In this document: piece by piece, positions 8,101 to 11,233 of the stretch
How positions within the stretch are numbered: the stretch's first letter is position 1
Layout of the letters: every line of letters starts with the position of its first letter
Assembly (NCBI GenBank): GCA_035555975.1
Contig: DATMFV010000082.1
Span: 1 to 11,233, forward strand
Source of the DNA: DATMFV01 sp035555975
GTDB lineage: Bacteria > Verrucomicrobiota > Verrucomicrobiia > Chthoniobacterales > Chthoniobacteraceae
Length of the DNA: 11,233 bases
Reading direction: 5' to 3'
Notes under the pieces: generated by a model
What the model saw: only the letters and a program-made list of their open reading frames with translations
Database searches by the model: none
What the model was told of the DNA's origin: nothing
Translations under genes and position numbers: made by a program

Positions 8101-8695
8101 GCCATTGGCTGAAATCGGGCTGCTCGAGCAGGTTTTTGCCGTTCGTGGAGAGGTGGAACTGGTAGGTGTAGCGGCTCTCCCAGTCGAGCCCGTGGTCTCC
8201 GTGGAAGTAGACCTTCTTGTGGCGCTCGAAGTGGAACGGCAACGGCCACTCCCAGTCCCGGACGCCGGTTTCCGAAGCGGGGCGGTCGCTTTCGAGGGTG
8301 ATGCGGACCTTCTCCGCGCCGGGCGTCACTTCATAGGCGATGCGGGCCGGAAGTTGGAACGAGCCGCCGGTGAACTCCCCGTGAAGCGTGAAGCCGTCGG
8401 GGGAAGTTTGGTCGAGGCGTTGCGGTTTGAAATGCGCTTGCGTGCCGTCGTCGAGCGTCAGCCACAGGGGGGCGGGGGAGGGAACGTCGATCAGGGTGCG
8501 CCCCCCGTGGCTCCATTTCACGACCTGGCCGGTGTGAACGGTATCGACGAGGAGTTCCCCGTCGGCATCCCGGTAATGCCATGACTCGGAGGAAGCCGGT
8601 TTTTTCCACCAGAACCAGAAAAGCAGCCCGACGAGCAGCAGGAGGAGGAAGGATTTCGAAACGATTCGATTTGAAGTTCGGCGAGTGGAGGACAT
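5138..8695 (-). CDS. Membrane-anchored or secreted exo-rhamnogalacturonan-lyase-like protein (PcRGLX/YetA type, PL26), upstream paralogue
   Basis: A 1185-residue full-length paralogue of the next gene, alignable from about residue 37 to the C-terminus. The N-terminus has basic residues, then a very hydrophobic segment (16-30, ending 'FWFWW') followed by 'KKPASSES'; this reads better as an uncleaved signal anchor than as a clean signal peptide, though cleavage near 35-36 cannot be excluded. Residues about 38-310 form the unassigned beta-rich N-terminal region with 'GDHGLDWESRY' (166-176). The RIFT-barrel signature is 'GGYPFAKG' (346-353) plus 'YWPDGSIKWV' (379-388). The beta-sandwich spans about 450-730, and the alpha/alpha-toroid about 740-1125 with 'DNGRWGWSNSE' (823-833), 'RHDGQWLGLGTRHGVQ' (869-884) and 'WSDGNHEERQTTSTEF' (886-901). 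The likely role is cleavage of rhamnogalacturonan I from a chain end outside the cytoplasm; the substrate is inferred from family. The ATG lies 16 bases after the regulator stop, with no Shine-Dalgarno. Confidence 0.85.
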   Translation of the reverse strand: MSSTRRTSNRIVSKSFLLLLLVGLLFWFWWKKPASSESWHYRDADGELLVDTVHTGQVVKWSHGGRTLIDVPSPAPLWLTLDDGTQAHFKPQRLDQTSPDGFTLHGEFTGGSFQLPARIAYEVTPGAEKVRITLESDRPASETGVRDWEWPLPFHFERHKKVYFHGDHGLDWESRYTYQFHLSTNGKNLLEQPDFSQWRWFIAEQLAPDVFRLWKSESDTTAPLIMQEGKRMAPYVQIYDQHQGVTVEYPQLAESGQRALRVDAAEGGAVSVAFRIPSGAELQAPSPFGTRHEIRLCAHANDESRLARRTALNAAFTPSAPVATELEEPAWVRDTPPGKTPLVITGGYPFAKGTLRDAATVGVLLGGNPVPVQAAPLGYWPDGSIKWVSLTFPVPPTGADRSSPANPNPRVTFRDGSSLPLAITTGTPSPAPATRLEAHTLPDGSVEILNGPLTTRFATGAKWLDAQFDGQPLFSAPPTAYIRYERDVKHHFPLAPKTDGGKTDTGRLSVEKVALEEAGPLRAVVRIEGMSDGETPTRFILRATQLAGEPRLVLTHTTEFLFTDPRTTFLSGLGLELPLAGLKEASPALFQESYDARKTVGGPAHGGWMEASLDGGIRFHGFLRKMAETAPKAITRQGETVRFELWPTQAPPMDVRRYSDRPHRSQGESASEDPGWVKDHYYPSAPFVGLSRTHEIAFSFHREAETPEIATGAADFESPPLLYPGWQTCLAAKVLLPVAGEQEWPQLWSNRDHLARFWLYHRKLHRWYGFWHYGDFRHRFRAGYGSVTSPEALAAALADPQHQLPPDAPRIRDSSPPNDWAYDNGRWGWSNSEGLSNLFFQQEYLRTGHRALYFAAEAMARYCRDVVVRHDGQWLGLGTRHGVQPWSDGNHEERQTTSTEFRLHYFLSGDARTREVADKLYRHRYNTSSVGDEAAHSGRWGGLFFHQELTGSPEEAEQLRRYAHTFIAPEGAGMFLNPQLRFPGPKVAAPGQALNAARMFFACYGGFHYLLEYQRTFEDEPLRQALLAMAREVITTPPRKQGGSPLLWLLPAVGFAAREADDPQPFRAYLLECFAMDRYRSHLYQSVTANPVHWSGPTGYMTDNMPGVFFYANWMPYLTSTFPADPVWSPEIAATLQTIENEGAAPAPAADPWLQTGFDHLISPQGTYLLLSPLILREPTAAKTP
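8656..8666. promoter_or_regulatory. Second copy of the shared 11-base word (speculative operator)
   Basis: TCGAAACGATT here is the exact reverse complement of the 11-base core at 5084-5094. It overlaps a small inverted repeat, TCGAA (8656-8660) with TTCGA (8665-8669). It lies about 30 bases inside the upstream lyase paralogue, close behind the lacI-type gene. Because the two copies run in opposite directions relative to coding, homologous codons do not explain the match. Functional meaning is guesswork. Confidence 0.15.
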
Positions 8696-8711
8696 AAAGC
8701 GGTGGGATGTT

Positions 8712-9815
8712 TTAAGCGGCGCTGGAGGCGCGGAGGGCGAGCGGGCAGGGGATCAGGATATCGGAGGCGGGTTGCCGGTCGCCCCGCATTCGGTCGAGCA
8801 AGGTTTTGACGGCGAGTTCGCAGGTTTTTTCGCTCTCCTGCGAGGCGGAGGTGATCGGCACCGGGCTCAGCATCGCGAGATGGGAGTTGTCGAATCCGGT
8901 GACGGCGAAGCGTTCCGGGATGGAGATGCCGTGGCGGATGGCGGTGTTGACGATCGCCGCCGCCCATTGGTCGTTGGAGGCGACAATGCCGTCGGTGGTA
9001 AACCGGTGGGTGAAGAGGTGTTCGTAGGCGGCGATGGCATCGCCATAAGGGGAAAAGAAGGTGGCTTGTCGCGTGCGACCGGCGATGAGGATTTCGCCCT
9101 GAATGCCGCGCCCCTTCTTCCAGCGCGAACGATATTCGCCGACCGGCAGGGGAGGATGGAGCGTCCCTCCGGCCTCTTCGATGGCCCGGCAGAAGCCGCG
9201 GTATCGGAGTGCGGTATGCCACCCTTGTTCGACCGCGGTGGCGAGTTGAAGCGTCAGACGGCGGCGACCGGTGGCGAGGAGGTGGCGGGTCAGGTCGTAA
9301 AAGCCGGTTTCAAAATCGGCATTGATGGCGGGGATGTTGGGCCGGTGCGGCGCGGAGAGGATGACGGCGGGGAGGTTCGCGCTGTTGATGAGAGCGAGGA
9401 TCGCCTCCGTATCCGCGTGGTTGAAGGTGGCCGCGTCGGAAAAGATGAACCCTTCCACGCGGGAAGCGAGCATGTGGCGCACGAGCGTCAGCACGCTGGA
9501 GATGGTGTGCCACTGCCAGTCGCCGACCAGCAGTTCATAACCGGTCGGTGCGATCGCCCGGCCCAGATGAAAGGCGCGTTCGTTGGCTACCTGAAGCGGG
9601 CCGCCGGAGTGAAGGACGCCGATCAGGTTGCTGCGCCCGCGCCGGGTCGCCTGCGCGGAGCGGTTTGGCTCGTAGTGCAGCGAGGCGGCCAGTTCCCGCA
9701 CGCGGCGCACGGTCTCTTCGGCGTATCGATCGTTGCCGCTCAGAATTTCCGAGACCGTGGAGCGTGAAAGGCCGAGGGTCTGGGCCAGCGAGGCGAGCGT
9801 GATGTGCTGTTTCAT
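8712..9815 (-). CDS. LacI-family transcriptional regulator
   Basis: A 367-residue regulator of usual LacI/GalR length. The N-terminal helix-turn-helix covers about residues 5-26 ('ITLASLAQTLGLSRSTVSEI'), followed by the hinge-helix linker around 'YEPNRSAQATRRGRSN' (48-63). From 64 onward it is a periplasmic-binding-protein-like sensor, with 'GVLHSGG' as first strand and a C-terminal 'FAVTGFDNSHLAMLSPVPIT' that matches the family's conserved GFD segment. It should bind an operator as a dimer and respond to a sugar, plausibly a product of the neighbouring lyases. After STVS it carries Glu where many LacI proteins have Arg, so its operator may differ from classical sites. The ATG at 9815 follows the pseudopilin stop by 30 bases, and the stop is 16 bases before the first lyase-like gene, so it is probably co-transcribed and could autoregulate the unit. 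No clear palindromic operator is visible in either gap. Confidence 0.93.
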   Translation of the reverse strand: MKQHITLASLAQTLGLSRSTVSEILSGNDRYAEETVRRVRELAASLHYEPNRSAQATRRGRSNLIGVLHSGGPLQVANERAFHLGRAIAPTGYELLVGDWQWHTISSVLTLVRHMLASRVEGFIFSDAATFNHADTEAILALINSANLPAVILSAPHRPNIPAINADFETGFYDLTRHLLATGRRRLTLQLATAVEQGWHTALRYRGFCRAIEEAGGTLHPPLPVGEYRSRWKKGRGIQGEILIAGRTRQATFFSPYGDAIAAYEHLFTHRFTTDGIVASNDQWAAAIVNTAIRHGISIPERFAVTGFDNSHLAMLSPVPITSASQESEKTCELAVKTLLDRMRGDRQPASDILIPCPLALRASSAA

Positions 9816-9845
9816 GCGTGCGGAGGCTTCAACCGTAAGGGAGAA

Positions 9846-10529
9846 TCACGGCAGGGGGCCACCCCAAAAATTGCTGCTGGCCGGTTGCTGGAGCTGCTCC
9901 GGCCCCACCGGTTCGACGTGGCCGTCAAAGAAGACGGCCTGGGCCTTGTTGTGATGCGGCCGCCCCATGTACGGGATATGCCCATGGTTGTAATAGGTGA
10001 AGATGCCGGTGCTGCGGGCGGCGTCCATGAACATCCACATTTGAGACGGTTCGCGCACGTTGCGCAGGTTGCCGGGAAAGAGGCGTCTCCAGTCGGCGGG
10101 ATCGGGGAGCGCGTTGGCACCCTGCTGATCCTGCGGACGGTAGTAATGAGCGTAGTAGTTGAGGGAGTAACACCGGTTGAGGCTGGTCGGAAACAGGGCG
10201 GGCGATTCTTTCTTGAACGCGGGGCAGGTCAAGACCGTGTCCCTCTGGCTTTTGACCCCCGAGTAGGGAGGGGGAATGGCGAGCAGGGCGAGGAAGGTGG
10301 TGTCGTCCCGGAACCAGTTCCACGTGGGAAAGAGATCGCCGTTGCGTTCGCTGAAATAGAGCAGGCTTTGCTGGCCGATGGTGCGCAGGTGGTTGAGGCA
10401 GCGCGCGTCGTCGGAGAGTCGGGCGAAGCTGCGCAACGACAGGGCGAGGAGCGCCAGCAGGACGCCGACGATAGCGAGCGCCAGCGTCAGTTCCAGTGCG
10501 GTAAAGCCTCGGGTGCGGGGGGGTGGCAT
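9846..10529 (-). CDS. Prepilin-type pseudopilin with H-X9-DG motif
   Basis: A 227-residue type IV pilin-like protein. The prepilin peptidase site is G8/F9 in 'RTRGFTALELTLALAIVG', with the conserved Glu at +5 (E13), and the hydrophobic N-terminal helix runs to about residue 32. The globular part contains three cysteines (C44, C102, C120) and ends with the H-X9-DG signature (H192 to D202-G203 in 'HHNKAQAVFFDGHVE') typical of the hugely expanded pseudopilin family in Planctomycetota, Verrucomicrobiota and Lentisphaerota. Such proteins are processed at the inner membrane and may assemble in type II secretion-like pseudopili or act singly in surface polymer handling; their real role is poorly known. 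The start at 10529 lies 9 bases after the PEP-CTERM gene stop. No other pilus or secretion genes are present here, so it would rely on machinery encoded elsewhere. Confidence 0.92.
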   Translation of the reverse strand: MPPPRTRGFTALELTLALAIVGVLLALLALSLRSFARLSDDARCLNHLRTIGQQSLLYFSERNGDLFPTWNWFRDDTTFLALLAIPPPYSGVKSQRDTVLTCPAFKKESPALFPTSLNRCYSLNYYAHYYRPQDQQGANALPDPADWRRLFPGNLRNVREPSQMWMFMDAARSTGIFTYYNHGHIPYMGRPHHNKAQAVFFDGHVEPVGPEQLQQPASSNFWGGPLP

Positions 10530-10538
10530 GGAGTTTTT

Positions 10539-11233
10539 CTAACGGCGGCTGCGCTGCCAGAGCAAACCGATTCCAAGCCCCGCGACCAGCAGGGCGGTGG
10601 TTGCCGGTTCCGGGATGGGGGTGACGGTCACGTTGTCGATATAAAAGGTTTTGTTCGGGGTGACGTGATAGAAAGTGAAAAGGTTATAGTTGGTGATGCC
10701 GGTGTTGTAGAGAGCGCCGGTGGAGTCGGCGAGCCATTGACCGGCGGCATCGTAAAGCGTCACGGTGTACTCCGGGTTGGGGTTGTTGGTGAGGGTCGGC
10801 ATGGTGATCTCGAATTGATACCAGGTATTGGCCTGAAGGGTGATGGCGATGCGGTGGCGGTCGCGATTGGAGGTGCCCTCGGGATGGTAATCGTGATGGT
10901 AGACATCCAGATTGTTGCTGATGTAGATCAGGACACTTTGACCGCCGCCGCCGGTGAGATAGAAAGTGGAGGTGAAATCAGCGCTGGTTCTCAGAAAAGC
11001 GAAGCGGAGGGTGAAGCCTTCGGTCAGTGGTTCGGTGTCGCTCCCGTTTTCACTGAATTTCGCATTGGCCTGAGCCCGGTCGGTGACTTCGGGCGTGTCG
11101 GCTCCGACCGAAAGCGCGAGGGAGCGGGTGCCCGAAAAAGCTTTTGCCGTGGAGGTGATGGCGGTTCCCGTGCCGCTATGATTGGTCGCCCAGACGCCGT
11201 GGGCAAGCTGGCCCGGCCCGGTGATGAACGTCG
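10539..11233 (-). CDS. PEP-CTERM sorting-domain protein with lectin-like beta-sandwich (5' end beyond window)
   Basis: The frame is open without a stop from the window edge to a TAG at 10541-10539, giving at least 231 codons; the true start lies beyond 11233. The visible part begins with 'GPGQLAHGVWATNHSG', then 'AFSGTRSLALS', alternating hydrophobic strands and 'TWYQFEITMP', which resembles the concanavalin/LamG-type jelly-roll of secreted lectin-like proteins; the exact family is uncertain. Two methionines inside this region are not believable starts because the domain continues upstream of them. The last 26 residues are a classic PEP-CTERM tail: 'PIPEPATTALLVAGLGIGLL' followed by a basic end (WQRSRR), recognised by exosortase for anchoring or release at the cell surface. 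The pseudopilin gene starts 9 bases downstream. A carbohydrate-binding surface role is inferred. Confidence 0.88.
   Translation of the reverse strand, partial: TFITGPGQLAHGVWATNHSGTGTAITSTAKAFSGTRSLALSVGADTPEVTDRAQANAKFSENGSDTEPLTEGFTLRFAFLRTSADFTSTFYLTGGGGQSVLIYISNNLDVYHHDYHPEGTSNRDRHRIAITLQANTWYQFEITMPTLTNNPNPEYTVTLYDAAGQWLADSTGALYNTGITNYNLFTFYHVTPNKTFYIDNVTVTPIPEPATTALLVAGLGIGLLWQRSRR

Noticed and set aside
8685..9767. 360-codon plus-strand frame opposite the LacI gene
   Set aside because: The minus strand encodes an unmistakable LacI protein from HTH to C-terminus; this frame has no domain.
9816..9845. Operator or promoter in the 30-base gap upstream of the LacI gene
   Set aside because: No palindrome, no -10/-35 pair and no Shine-Dalgarno can be made out. 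The gap is compatible with simple co-transcription.

Overview
The window is a single run of minus-strand genes from a GC-rich bacterium. It is most likely a member of the Verrucomicrobiota (Opitutales-like), or a related PVC-group lineage such as Lentisphaerota or Kiritimatiellota. Three things point there: a PEP-CTERM protein next to a lone H-X9-DG pseudopilin, a LacI regulator of the 'STVSEIL' type, and very large secreted PL26-type proteins. There are no obvious Shine-Dalgarno sequences at any start, which also fits. The taxonomy is inferred from gene content, not measured.

Layout in the direction of transcription (right to left): (1) 11233-10539, the C-terminal 231 codons of a PEP-CTERM protein with a lectin-like beta-sandwich, cut by the window edge; (2) 10529-9846, a type II secretion-like pseudopilin with an H-X9-DG motif; (3) 9815-8712, a LacI-family regulator; (4) 8695-5138 and (5) 5105 (or 5141)-1434, two tandem paralogues of about 1,200 residues with the three-part PcRGLX/YetA architecture of exo-rhamnogalacturonan lyases (polysaccharide lyase family 26); (6) 1430-183, an alpha/beta hydrolase of the acetyl-xylan-esterase/dienelactone-hydrolase type. 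Gaps between genes are 9, 30, 16, 32 (or a 4-base overlap) and 3 bases, so the block looks like one transcription unit whose main promoter probably lies beyond 11233. Positions 1-182 are non-coding and consist of hairpins: three compact palindromes that look like a dispersed repeat, then a long imperfect inverted repeat that includes the hydrolase stop codon and could act as a terminator.

A working model is a pectin (rhamnogalacturonan I) utilisation locus. The two lyase-like proteins, one with a cleavable signal peptide and one apparently membrane-anchored, would act on rhamnogalacturonan outside the cytoplasm. The LacI protein would sense a released sugar. The hydrolase, which has no export signal, would remove an ester group or process a product inside the cell. 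The PEP-CTERM lectin-like protein and the pseudopilin may help bind polymer or handle it at the surface. The lyase assignment rests on recognised family motifs; substrate and division of labour are inference. The less explained parts are the pairing of a PEP-CTERM protein and lone pseudopilin with a lyase operon, a conserved N-terminal region of about 300 residues in both lyase paralogues that I cannot assign, and the repeat material at the left end.
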